From contig JAGLON010000008.1 of the NCBI GenBank assembly GCA_023138975.1, forward strand, positions 62,001-126,000: a DNA stretch of 64,000 nucleotides, written 5' to 3'. The stretch comes from Candidatus Zixiibacteriota bacterium (GTDB lineage Bacteria > Zixibacteria > MSB-5A5 > GN15 > JAAZOE01). Made by a program: the position numbers and the translations under genes. The notes beneath the pieces are model-generated. The model was not told where the DNA came from and did no database searches. It saw nothing but the letters and a program-made list of their open reading frames with translations. Within the stretch, counting starts at the first letter, position 1. Each line of letters begins with the position of its first letter. Of this stretch, positions 8,112 through 16,899 are shown piece by piece.

Positions 8112-8961
8112 ATGGCAGGAGGGAAGTTAGGAACCGTTAGGATTGGTGATGAATCTGAACTGTTAGCCAATTACATTTTAGAACATCTGGCATTTGTAAC
8201 TCGTGTACCAAGAGAAGAAGATATAGGGGTTGACTTTCATTTGTTCTTTATTTAAATCTAAGGGAAAGATGATAACAGCAAGTGCATCTTTCTGTGTTCA
8301 GGTTAAGTCCAATGAACAACCTATTAGATATGTAAAACCTCATGCTGTTGACTGGATATTTCATCAAGATAATCCTTTATTTATTTGTACAGCCAACAAG
8401 AACACACACAGCTTAAAAGTGTTTTCTACTTGGAGAATGCTTAATGTGTTTCTTTACAAAAGCCCATCAATTATAAGATTGATTATGAAGAATCAAAAAA
8501 AGGGTGATTATATTCACTATAGAAAGGAAGAAACCCAAGCTGATATATATCTTGGCGATCCAGTTATAGAATTAAGTGTAAATGATATAAATAATAAAGA
8601 TATTCTAAAAAAAAGTCGTCTTATCTTGAAAGACTGGATAAGTATAGATAGATTGAATCTAGCTCGGCGTGAAGCTGGCCTTTATTGGGTTGAAGGTCCT
8701 ATAAAATACTCAACGAATATTGAGCTTAAAGATAATAATCAAGACCTAAGGTTTTACTCCAATCAGAAAAATCTAAATATATCAATGGATAATTTTGTCA
8801 GGGGTTGTATCGGTGCGTATATTGATTTAGAAAAGACGCCATCCAAAAAGGTTGAATTAGAGTTACTTCAAAAAGAAATTGCAGTCTTTATAAACAAAAA
8901 TAAAAGAGCGTTTGATCCTTACCATATGCGTTTATTACAATCGTTTAGATTGATAAAATAG
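8112..8961 (+). pseudogene. DUF4365-like nuclease gene with a +1 frameshift
   Basis: The reading frame begins at ATG 8112 (MAGGKLGTVRIGDESELL) and is open to GVDFHLFFI-stop. The continuation lies in the next frame from about 8236 (ICSLFKSKGK...) to the stop at 8961. Deleting one T from the TTT at 8235-8237 joins them into EDIGVDFICSLF...FCVQVKSN, about 282 residues. The D and the Q-V-K-S match the PD-(D/E)XK core of DUF4365 proteins, often found in defence-associated settings. The rest (PLFICTANK, WRMLNVF) also fits that family. An isolated ORF call starting at TTG 8230 would miss the catalytic Asp. This may be a real inactivating frameshift or a homopolymer sequencing error. The gene is AT-rich like its neighbour at 6535. 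Confidence 0.65.
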
Positions 8962-9346
8962 ACTATTCCTTATGATCTAATTAATTTTAGACTTGGTTCC
9001 ATGTGCCCCACCCATCAACTACAGTCCCGCCCGCGGGGCGTCTTCGTCTGCCCCAGAACTTACACAATTTCACTACCAATTTAATATTAATTCCGAAGAC
9101 ATCAATATAAATAAATGAACTTAAAAAGGAAACGCAATGCGAACAACATTCTCAGCATCACAAAACACGATTAATGAGCTAAAATATTCACTCTACTCAG
9201 TGAGTAGCTGTAAAAAAACCTTAAAAATGAGGAAGCACAAGGTACTCGTCGTAGACGGGTAAAGCCAATTCCTTGTATGTCGTTAACATATATAAGATTA
9301 CAAGGATTTTTATTTTAGGACACTCATTATCAAAAGAATTACTCGG
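8962..9346. other. Intergenic stretch with a repeat-like GC palindrome
   Basis: The only structured element is around 9026-9055, where CCCGC-CCGCGGGGCG is embedded in a stretch (GGGGCAGACGAAGACG on the minus strand) resembling dispersed intergenic repeats. A 41-codon ORF at 9137-9262 is not convincing. Otherwise nothing is seen. Confidence 0.4.
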
Positions 9347-9597
9347 GTGGCCTTGTCAGGTTCCTGCCAAAATCGACATCTTGTTCCCGCGAAGGCAGGA
9401 TTAAGAATATCTAGTTCGCTTCACTCACAAGATTTTCTAAAGATTGCGACGTTACTCGGTCTAATAGACCTCGCTCCTCGCAATGACCGGAGAATGACTC
9501 TTTATCTCTCTATCAAGGATATCTATGCGACAGCTAAAAACGCACGAGTTCCCCCATCCTTGGCAAGGAGGGGGTTGGGGGTGGTTTTAATCCTTAA
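9347..9597. repeat. Composite of dispersed intergenic repeats
   Basis: Pieces such as TTCCCGCGAAGGCAGGA (about 9384-9400), CTCGCTCCTCGCAATGACCGG (with GCAATGAC near 9478) and the G/C-rich arm pair CCCCCATCCTTGGC / GGAGGGGGTTGGGGGT (about 9551-9582) are the kind of non-coding repeats scattered between genes in many environmental genomes. An 87-codon frame across it has no ribosome site and encodes repeat translation, so it is not called. Confidence 0.55.
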
Positions 9598-11009
9598 TCG
9601 GAGAACGTGACTGAAATATCAATTTTAGGTAAAGATTGACTCCAGTTATGGAAAGTGTAGCTGTTGAAACTCGGATCATATTGTTCAGCAGTCGGCAGAT
9701 CACCGCTCAAGAAAAACAGCGGAAAGTTTCTATCACTACCGGCAACATTTGTTGTCAATGGTTCCAAACCAACTACGACAACACCAAATTTACCACTGGA
9801 GGAGTCAAGCAATGCCTCAAGAGTAAATTCGAGTTCATCGTAACCTGCTGGCAAATTAACAATAAAATCCTCTCCGGGGAAATTCGGGACTTCACGATTA
9901 TCTCCGTACCGATTAGTTATATCAGCACTGTCAACGATTCCATTCGTAACAGAAAAGGCACCCAACTCAATAACTCCCCAATCCGGCATAGCCGTCAGAT
10001 GTCCCTGCATCTTGTATCCAAACGGTACCATTTGCGGAATATTGGCGCTGGCGGGGAAATACTCATGGAAAATCCAGGTATTATACTGCCAGCCGTATTG
10101 GCTAACGTCAGGCAGGGAAGTTACGGTCGGTAGATAATTATAATAATATATTTCACCCAAAAAGATATTGATGTGATTGCTGTCATCGTCATATCCGTTA
10201 TCGATAATGTAATCGATAGAAAGAGTAAAATTTGAGTCTTTATGCACTTCTGTTATCCATTCAACATTAATACTCCGGTGCGGCAGTGTATCGTAACCAA
10301 AAACTACCTGAGAGTTGATAATTGTCCAGAGACTATCGGTTGGATATAAAACACCAACAATATCGGGGACTAAAGAGTCCCCATCCAAAGTATCGGCTAA
10401 AGAACCATAAAGTATTGAATCTCCTGATATGCCAAGTGTATCGTGATTCGACCGCGGAGTCTGCACCTGAGAGCAAAGCCAAACTCCCTTTGTCTCATTT
10501 GTCTGATCTAAGGTATCATCGGTTGGGGTTGCTAACATAAACGAACCTTGTGCCCCAAAAAGATCGCTGGGAAACTTCATTGATATGGGTCTGGTCACTG
10601 GATCAACTACTTCATCCATAAGAATAAATGTGCCTGACGGTGCGGCTGGTTCAGCATCAATAGCGTCTTCTATTGAAATCAGGAAGTAATCATAGGCTGA
10701 ATATAACTCCGGCAATTCAAACTCATTGTCAATGGCATTACCGCTGACATCCATGAACCGATAAAGCGTATTATCCCAGTTGAATTTCCCTAATGATGTA
10801 AACGTCGAATCATTATTTCCATCAATAGTCAGCGCCCAAAACTCATAATTATAAATAGATTCAAGTTCAGGTAAATACGTGGGGCGTAATGTCAGAGTCG
10901 CTTTATTTTGCGGTTTTAGTACATCATCTTTCTGAGTACAGCCAAATACGGCTAAAACTAACATTAACAACATCGCCAATAGACAAACATTTCTCGAACT
11001 GAGTCTCAT
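9594..11009 (-). CDS. Lipoprotein with anti-sigma-like FPGEDF motif, unknown role
   Basis: A 471-residue lipoprotein: signal MRLSSRNVCLLAML..., lipobox VFGC with Cys24. Ribosome site GGAGGAGGG lies just before the ATG. It has two similar halves. The N-terminal half contains YEFWALTIDGN...LGKF and APSGTFILMDEV. The C-terminal half contains GVIELGAFSV, then NFPGEDFIVNLP and VVVGLEP near residues 380-420. WxLT-DG...GxF and FPGEDF...VxGLEP are features I associate with extracytoplasmic proteins around anti-sigma factors. Binding partner and function are unknown. It is transcribed alone leftward, toward a repeat region. Confidence 0.65.
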   Translation of the reverse strand: MRLSSRNVCLLAMLLMLVLAVFGCTQKDDVLKPQNKATLTLRPTYLPELESIYNYEFWALTIDGNNDSTFTSLGKFNWDNTLYRFMDVSGNAIDNEFELPELYSAYDYFLISIEDAIDAEPAAPSGTFILMDEVVDPVTRPISMKFPSDLFGAQGSFMLATPTDDTLDQTNETKGVWLCSQVQTPRSNHDTLGISGDSILYGSLADTLDGDSLVPDIVGVLYPTDSLWTIINSQVVFGYDTLPHRSINVEWITEVHKDSNFTLSIDYIIDNGYDDDSNHINIFLGEIYYYNYLPTVTSLPDVSQYGWQYNTWIFHEYFPASANIPQMVPFGYKMQGHLTAMPDWGVIELGAFSVTNGIVDSADITNRYGDNREVPNFPGEDFIVNLPAGYDELEFTLEALLDSSSGKFGVVVVGLEPLTTNVAGSDRNFPLFFLSGDLPTAEQYDPSFNSYTFHNWSQSLPKIDISVTFSD

Positions 11010-11444
11010 CTCACCCTCCTCCTGAGAGTATCAACATCACAAAATTCGAAGAATGAATTTATCCACAGATCACACAGTTGTTAATCCATTTTTATTATAA
11101 TTAGACCTAATGCTTTGAATTTTATGATTTTAATACCACCCATCCCAAGTTAACCCTTCAAGTATAAGACATTTTTGTTGGTAATTTGTTTAGTAAAAAG
11201 TATGTAATAAAGAAAGTATTTTTATTATCAGTCTGCTCAATTTACCGATTTATGGTGTGCGGCAGGCTATAGTCCTGCACAGCGGGATGTCCTCATCTAC
11301 CGAAAAATAAGAAGCTGTCATATACTAATTTCCCTTTTTGGCTTGTCCAAACCGCCTGAATCTCATTTCTTACTCACAACGAAATTAAAATCGACTGGAT
11401 TCCCGCCGCCGCGGGAATGACGGAATGGGAGAGGAAATTCAATC
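11010..11444. repeat. Intergenic region with two dispersed repeats
   Basis: At 11258-11282 a hairpin-forming unit reads TGTGCGGCAGG, CTATAG, TCCTGCACA; its CGGCAGGCTATA recurs inverted at 7880-7891. At 11398-11424 a second unit, GATTCCCGCCG / CGCGGGAATGACGG, is a common intergenic palindrome. The region also divides two divergently transcribed lipoprotein genes. An AT-rich stretch at 11090-11240 has no clear promoter. Confidence 0.5.
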
Positions 11445-13010
11445 ATGTCATCGTTATTTCGCATTACCATAATCGTTCTGACTCTGTGCGTTATCGCCGG
11501 ATGCGCCGGCAACAATTATCCGGACAATGTCAACAACAGCCTCAAAGCCGCCGGAGACAACAAGGCCGAACTGGAACAGGTCATCACTCATTACCAGACT
11601 ACAGGCGACTCACTAAAGCTCGAAGCGGCGTACTTCCTCATCGGCAACATGGAGGAGCATTGCTACGTCACCTATCGCCTGTTTGACACGTCCGATGCAA
11701 CGGTAGAATTTGATCCCATGAGTTTCCCTGACTATAAAGCCCTTCTGGTTGCAATTGATTCCATCGAATCAGACCGGGGCGAACTCGATTACGGCAAACT
11801 GGATAAAATTATGGATGTCGAAGTAATCAAGGCCGACTTTCTAATCAATCATATCGACCTTGCCTTCCGGGCCTGGAAAGATAAACCGTGGGCCAAGAAT
11901 CTGACGTTTAAAAACTTCTGCCGGTATGTTCTCCCTTACCGGGGAAGTAACGAACCTCTGGAAGATTGGCGCTCCTATTTCATGGAAAAATATAATGACA
12001 TTGACGACAAACTCGACGACGATAAAGATCCGGTGAATGTCGCTTCGGTCATCAATGACGATGTGCGAGCCTGGTTTGGATTCGACGAACGCTACTATTT
12101 TCATCCCACCGACCAGGGTTTATCAGAGATGCTCGATTCCAAACTCGGCCGTTGTGAAGACATGACCAACATCACGATCTTTGCCCTCAGAGCCAACGGG
12201 CTGGCCGTAACTTCGGACTACACTCCCCATTGGGCCAATACCGGCAACAATCACGCCTGGAACGCCATATTAACCGAAGACGGCACTGTTATACCATTTA
12301 TGGGCGCTGAGGCCAACCCGGGGCATTACAGGCTTCACAATAAGGCCGCCAAAGTCTATCGCAAGACTTATGATCAGCAACCGGATAATCTCGTCTTCCA
12401 GCCCAATAAGCAGGAAAAAATGCCTCGTTGGCTAGCCGGAAAGTATTATATCGATGTGACCAACGATTACATGGATGCCATTGACGCCGTTATTGATGTC
12501 ACGGAATCGATTCCCGATTCTATCGACATCGCCTATATCTGCGTTTTCAATTCCGGTAAATTCCGTCCAATCAACTGGGGACGCATTGAAGACGGTAAAG
12601 TGACTTTTGCTGATATGGGCACAGGAATACTATACATTGCAGCTACTTATCAGAACAAAGAAGTCGTTACCTTCGGTGAGCCGTTTGTTTTAGAAGATAA
12701 CGGCGTGATAAGTTATAAGAGTATCAGTCCTGATACGCACACTTCGCTTAGTATCGATAATATCCCAATGAGGGCGATGGCTACCTCTACCGAAACGGTG
12801 AAGCACACTCCTCTTGCCTCCGGAGTTACCTACGAGCTCAAATACTGGCACGGGAGTGAATGGACTGAGTTCTCCACCTACACCCCCAAATCTAAAACCA
12901 TCAGCGTTTCAGACCTGCCGGCCGGAGGCCTCTACTGGCTAACGGCTCAGGATTCAAAAAACGATGAGCGGATTTTCACAATCGAGGCTAATAAACAGAT
13001 CTTCTGGTAG
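11445..13010 (+). CDS. Transglutaminase-like lipoprotein
   Basis: A 521-residue lipoprotein: signal MSSLFRITIIVLTLCVIAGC with Cys20 as lipidation site, and ribosome site AGAGGAA before the ATG. The central part carries a transglutaminase/peptidase-like core: GRCED (Cys237), then NNHAWN (His270), then an acidic residue in GTVIPF or MGAEAN. The order Cys-His-Asp matches bacterial transglutaminase-like proteins, which mostly act as proteases or peptide-modifying enzymes in the periplasm. Residues 30-215 form a helical N-terminal domain seen in similar secreted proteins. The C-terminal 150 residues look like one or two beta-sandwich domains (SISPDTHTSL... and THTP-like stretches). A strong terminator follows. 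The substrate is unknown. Confidence 0.8.
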   Translation: MSSLFRITIIVLTLCVIAGCAGNNYPDNVNNSLKAAGDNKAELEQVITHYQTTGDSLKLEAAYFLIGNMEEHCYVTYRLFDTSDATVEFDPMSFPDYKALLVAIDSIESDRGELDYGKLDKIMDVEVIKADFLINHIDLAFRAWKDKPWAKNLTFKNFCRYVLPYRGSNEPLEDWRSYFMEKYNDIDDKLDDDKDPVNVASVINDDVRAWFGFDERYYFHPTDQGLSEMLDSKLGRCEDMTNITIFALRANGLAVTSDYTPHWANTGNNHAWNAILTEDGTVIPFMGAEANPGHYRLHNKAAKVYRKTYDQQPDNLVFQPNKQEKMPRWLAGKYYIDVTNDYMDAIDAVIDVTESIPDSIDIAYICVFNSGKFRPINWGRIEDGKVTFADMGTGILYIAATYQNKEVVTFGEPFVLEDNGVISYKSISPDTHTSLSIDNIPMRAMATSTETVKHTPLASGVTYELKYWHGSEWTEFSTYTPKSKTISVSDLPAGGLYWLTAQDSKNDERIFTIEANKQIFW

Positions 13011-13060
13011 AATGTGATGAACTAATTACTTCATGTATTAGTCGGATTGCCCAAATTACA

Positions 13061-13090
13061 AAGAGCCTCGTTTGATCGAGGCTCTTGTTG
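13061..13090 (+). terminator. Rho-independent terminator
   Basis: A 10-bp perfect stem AAGAGCCTCG / CGAGGCTCTT (13061-13070 with 13077-13086), 6-nt loop, then TTGTT. It closes the transglutaminase-like gene. Confidence 0.8.
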
Positions 13091-13399
13091 CGAAGTGCTA
13101 TCAATATAACAGAAACTACAAGCCTAAAAAGTTGAGCCCCTATCCGAACAACGACAGGGGCCCTCCTCTCCAAATATCTAATATAAGCAACCATTGGCTA
13201 AACGGCCGCTCTTTCCCTATATCAGACATATATTTATGTATCAAAGACCGTGCCTGACGGCCATGTTTTATACAATATTATTGTACTATACTTAACAACA
13301 ACTTACGGAGATGTAAAGAGCATGTTTCATTTTTTTGTCGCATAATTTGCGATTCGTATAGTTTTGTAACCATTTTTAATCAGGCAAAGTCGCAGAAAT
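13091..13399. other. Intergenic stretch without recognisable features
   Basis: Several short frames cross this stretch but none has a ribosome site or plausible composition. No promoter, repeat or RNA gene was recognised between the two terminators. Confidence 0.4.
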
Positions 13400-13401
13400 T
13401 G

Positions 13402-13440
13402 CGAAAATAATAAACGCCTCATGCGAAAGGCATGAGGCGT
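13402..13440 (-). terminator. Rho-independent terminator of the cohesin-like gene
   Basis: An 11-bp perfect stem ACGCCTCATGC / GCATGAGGCGT (13440-13430 with 13424-13414), 5-nt loop. On the minus strand TTTATTATTTT follows. Confidence 0.85.
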
Positions 13441-13479
13441 CGAGCTTTGAGCAATAGGTTTCCGGTGTCCTCCCTTCAG

Positions 13480-14301
13480 TTATTTCAGGAGTACCATCTT
13501 CCTGGTTTCAGAAAAGTCGTTCACTTGTGAGCGATAAAAATACACTCCGCTAGCGACTTGTTCTCCGTTAGTATCCTTACTATCCCACATGACTTCATGT
13601 TCACCGGCTTCTTGATGACCTTCGACCAGAACCCGTACTTTTTGTCCAAGTACGTTGAAGACAGAGATTTCCACATCACCAGCTTCTGGTAGCGAATAGC
13701 TGATTGTGGTTGTAGGGTTAAACGGATTCGGGAAATTCTGAGACAGTGCATAGCTGGTAGGAATTGCACTGCCATCCGGCAGGCCTAAAAGAGCAAAGTT
13801 TAGTTCAGGCTTTACCGCCTTGACTTCCGGGCGGCCGGTTGAATAATCGTTGTAATAGTATGTCAGAGAATGATGCGGCATCTGGGTCTCAAAGGTGTTT
13901 AGCTGCAGGTTTTCAACACCGGCATCAAGTTTAAAATGCAGCTCGGCAATCACACCGCTGCCGGACGTAAGATCCGGAGCATCGGTATAGACCATCGATA
14001 CCAAACCGATAATAACCTGACGATCCTCGTTATTCATATCGGCATATTTAAACTGCATGTGTTCGACACGGTCGGTAAAGACAACTTTATCGAGTGTCGC
14101 ACCCTCTGACCATTCAAGCGGGATATCCATAGCAACTAAATCCTGCGTGTTTTCCACTTGAATCGGAACGATAACAACGTTATCCATATCCTTTGCGGGG
14201 ATAGTTTCAACTGCCGTAAGCTTATCAGCCTTGGCTAAGACTAACGACGAAAGAAGAAACAGTACAAGAATGAATGTGACGAGCAGTTTATGCTTCATCA
14301 T
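13480..14301 (-). CDS. Secreted cohesin-like protein with FlgD-type sorting tail
   Basis: A 273-residue exported protein. Signal peptide residues 1-23 (LVLA|KADK). Residues about 28-150 resemble a cohesin fold: VVIVPIQVENTQDLVAMDIPLEW..., then SGSGVIAELHFKL. Residues 180-273 are the tail seen in Gram-negative sorting domains: NFPNPFNPTTTISYSLPE, then VEISVFNVLGQKVRVL and ASGVYFYR, ending KMVLLK. In Bacteroidota such tails direct type IX secretion. In FCB candidate phyla the same FlgD-Ig tail is abundant although the pathway is less clear. No secretion gene lies in this window. Ribosome site GGAGGGGGTGA precedes the ATG, and a strong promoter and terminator flank it. It is probably an exported surface scaffold or adhesin. 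Confidence 0.82.
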   Translation of the reverse strand: MMKHKLLVTFILVLFLLSSLVLAKADKLTAVETIPAKDMDNVVIVPIQVENTQDLVAMDIPLEWSEGATLDKVVFTDRVEHMQFKYADMNNEDRQVIIGLVSMVYTDAPDLTSGSGVIAELHFKLDAGVENLQLNTFETQMPHHSLTYYYNDYSTGRPEVKAVKPELNFALLGLPDGSAIPTSYALSQNFPNPFNPTTTISYSLPEAGDVEISVFNVLGQKVRVLVEGHQEAGEHEVMWDSKDTNGEQVASGVYFYRSQVNDFSETRKMVLLK

Positions 14302-14444
14302 AAATCACCCCCTCCACTTAAGGGTTCAATGTTGGCTGAAAAGTATTTACAACTTCCTTGTAAACTTAACAACCGTCCAAAATATTAGTTTGTCAACTCT
14401 ATAAGGGATTGGTGATAATGAGGGTGGTGGGTCTTACTATATCC

Positions 14445-14473
14445 ATAATACCATAATGGACTTATTTTGTCAA
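14445..14473 (-). promoter_or_regulatory. Sigma-70-type promoter of the cohesin-like gene
   Basis: Minus strand: -35 TTGACA (14473-14468), exact 17-nt spacer, -10 TATTAT (14450-14445), about 140 nt before the ATG at 14301. The 12-mer TTTGTCAACTCT on the plus strand recurs at 14389-14400 and 14466-14477, so a second -35-like box lies nearer the gene. Confidence 0.7.
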
Positions 14474-14898
14474 CTCTTTTTTCCCTCTACCAGGATAACT
14501 TAGGCTCGGTCAAGACTCTTTTGCGCAGATGCAGGAACCTATAACGTACTTACTTAAACATGTTCCCGGATAATCAACTCATCCTCCTCGTAATACTTAT
14601 ACACGACTACTGTGTGAAGTTCCAAGTAATTACAAAAAAATGCAGTTTTATTGCAATTTTTTTCTCAATAATTATTCTTTTGTCACACAGGCTCTCGTAA
14701 CCCATAGCCAGCCATCGCATTACTAATTATTTGCAACATGCGAAACACTGTCCATGATTACCTGTTTATTTATTGGTACAATATGTTAATCAAGACTATC
14801 GTTATGTAAACAAACTTGACTAATCATGCTCTCAACTGTAACTTCAAGAATAATAATTCACTTGAGCCGCACGCTGCTAACATTGATAAGGAGGAAAT
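14474..14898. other. Long AT-rich leader of the OPT transporter gene
   Basis: 425 bases without a gene. A weak promoter candidate, TTGACT (14816-14821) with TAACTT 17 nt later (14839-14844), lies about 50 nt before the start. The ribosome site AAGGAGG lies 5 nt before the GTG start. No riboswitch fold was recognised. Confidence 0.35.
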
Positions 14899-16887
14899 GT
14901 GCCTAATCAGGATAATAACTCTTCTCCCAATTCCAAAAAATTCGAACCGTATATCAAAGCCAGCCAAATCATACCGGAAGTGACGATTAAGGCTCTGGTA
15001 CTTGGAGCCATCATTTCGGTTGTTTTCGGAGTGGCTAATGCTTACCTGGCTTTAAAATTCGGCATGACTGTCTCCGCCTCTATTCCGGCAGCGGTAATAT
15101 CAATGGCTGTCCTGCGATCGATTTACAGCAAGAAAAACGTGACCGTATTGGAGAATAACATCGTCCAAACGGTTGGCTCAGCCGGCGAGTCTCTCGCCGC
15201 CGGTATTACTTTTACTATCCCGGCTTTCTTCATCTGGGCGGCAGATACAGAAATGATTGCGATGGGATACATGCACGAGGTATCCAAAACGCAGATATTC
15301 TGGATGTCTATGCTGGGTGGCTCGCTCGGTATCCTGCTTATGATACCGCTCAGAAAATACCTAGTCGATAAAGAACACGGCAAACTGAAATTCCCGGAAG
15401 GCACCGCTTGCGCAGAAATCATCACCGCTGGCGACGAAGGCGGTTCTAAAGCAAAAACTGTCTTTATGGGATTAGGTCTTGGAGCTGTCTATAAAGCGCT
15501 GATGGTTATAGGCCGCTTCTGGAATGAATCACCGGGATACGACTTTAAGGGACTGCTAAAAGGCGGTACGATAGGCATAGATGCGTCTCCTGCCTTAGTT
15601 GGCGTAGGATATATAATAGGGCCTCGTATCGCATCACTGATGCTGGCCGGAGCGGTTATGGGCTATTTGGGCATTAGTCCTCTGTTGGCTTTCATCGGTG
15701 AGCAAATCCCCGGATTAATAATTTCACCGGGAGATATTCCTCTGTCAGATATGAACCCGGCGCAATTGAGAAATTCCTATATTAAGTATCTTGGCGTTGG
15801 AGCAGTCGCTTTCGGCGGTACTATTTCACTGGTCAAGTCAATCCCTACTATTATCAGTTCATTTTCATCCGGTTTTAGACAGCTGTTTAATCGAGGTTCC
15901 GGCAATGATGAGAACACGCCCAGAACCGATCGCGACATTCCTATGTCGGTCGTACTTATCGGAGCGCTTTTAATTGTAACCGCCGTCTGGCTTCTTCCCG
16001 GTACCGAACTGCATTTCTTAGGTGCCTTATTGGCTGTTCTTTTCGGTTTCTTTTTTGTTGTCGTCTCCGCCAGAATTGTGGGACTTATCGGATCGTCTTC
16101 CAATCCTGTTTCGGGCATGACAATTTTCACACTCTTAGTAACCTGCATGATTCTGCTTCAATTCGGAATTGACGGTGTAAACGGAATGATTACCGCCATG
16201 TCGGTCGGAACAGTCGTCTGTATTGCGGTCTGCATGTCAGGAGATATCGCTCAGGATTTGAAAACCGGATACTTATTAGGGGCAACGCCCCGATTACAAC
16301 AGTGGACCGAGTTTGTCGGGCTGTTCTTCCCTGCTCTGGCAATGGGCTTGGCATTATATTTGTTGGGTGATGCGTTTGGTTGGGTTGAAACAGTAGATAC
16401 TCCGAACCCGCTTGAGGCTCCTCAGGCCAACGTAATGGCAACAATCGTAAAAGGCGTTATCGGCGGTAATATTCCCTGGACACCGATAATCGTCGGAGCT
16501 TTTCTCGCGCTTGGTATTGAGTTGCTTGGCATAAACTCACTTCCGGTTGCTATCGGACTATACTTGCCGATTTCGTTGTCAACACCGCTGATGTTGGGTG
16601 GCTTAGTCGCCGGTGGTATTAAAAAGATAACAAAAGGCAAGGAGCTATTTAAGAAGCGGCAGGAGAACGGTATTTTGTTCGCCTCCGGTCTGGTAGCGGG
16701 AGGGAGTTTAATCGGCGTCCTCTCGGCCGGGTTGATAGCTGGAATCCCGGATTTTAAAACCTTCTGCAAGGACTACAATGACATCTCATTTATTACCGGA
16801 GAGTTCGGTCAAATACTCTCTTTAATAATGGTCTTTGGTCTGGCCTTTACCCTGTTCCATGTAGCGAAATCTTTTGGGAAAAAGTAA
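14899..16887 (+). CDS. OPT-family oligopeptide/metal transporter
   Basis: A 662-residue polytopic membrane protein starting at GTG with a strong AAGGAGGA site. It has about 14-16 hydrophobic segments. Family hallmarks are the N-terminal EVTIKALVLGAIISVVFG-ANAYLALKFG-MTVSASIPAAV and the LPEGTACAEI-like FPEGTACAEIITAGDEGG. These place it in the OPT superfamily (oligopeptide transporters; some members move metal-siderophore chelates), whose uptake is proton-coupled. It lies 12 nt upstream of the GT39-TPR gene on the same strand, so the two may be cotranscribed. The substrate is not predictable from sequence. Confidence 0.9.
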   Translation: MPNQDNNSSPNSKKFEPYIKASQIIPEVTIKALVLGAIISVVFGVANAYLALKFGMTVSASIPAAVISMAVLRSIYSKKNVTVLENNIVQTVGSAGESLAAGITFTIPAFFIWAADTEMIAMGYMHEVSKTQIFWMSMLGGSLGILLMIPLRKYLVDKEHGKLKFPEGTACAEIITAGDEGGSKAKTVFMGLGLGAVYKALMVIGRFWNESPGYDFKGLLKGGTIGIDASPALVGVGYIIGPRIASLMLAGAVMGYLGISPLLAFIGEQIPGLIISPGDIPLSDMNPAQLRNSYIKYLGVGAVAFGGTISLVKSIPTIISSFSSGFRQLFNRGSGNDENTPRTDRDIPMSVVLIGALLIVTAVWLLPGTELHFLGALLAVLFGFFFVVVSARIVGLIGSSSNPVSGMTIFTLLVTCMILLQFGIDGVNGMITAMSVGTVVCIAVCMSGDIAQDLKTGYLLGATPRLQQWTEFVGLFFPALAMGLALYLLGDAFGWVETVDTPNPLEAPQANVMATIVKGVIGGNIPWTPIIVGAFLALGIELLGINSLPVAIGLYLPISLSTPLMLGGLVAGGIKKITKGKELFKKRQENGILFASGLVAGGSLIGVLSAGLIAGIPDFKTFCKDYNDISFITGEFGQILSLIMVFGLAFTLFHVAKSFGKK

Positions 16888-16899
16888 TACAATCGTTTT

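Noticed and set aside
9137..9262. 41-codon ORF preceded by an AAAAAGGA stretch
   Set aside because: Composition is low-complexity and no homologous features are recognisable; length is too short to support.
9347..9610. 87-codon frame across the repeat cluster
   Set aside because: It translates dispersed repeats and lacks a ribosome site.
14474..14898. Possible riboswitch before the OPT transporter
   Set aside because: No conserved fold recognised; only an AT-rich leader with a weak promoter candidate.
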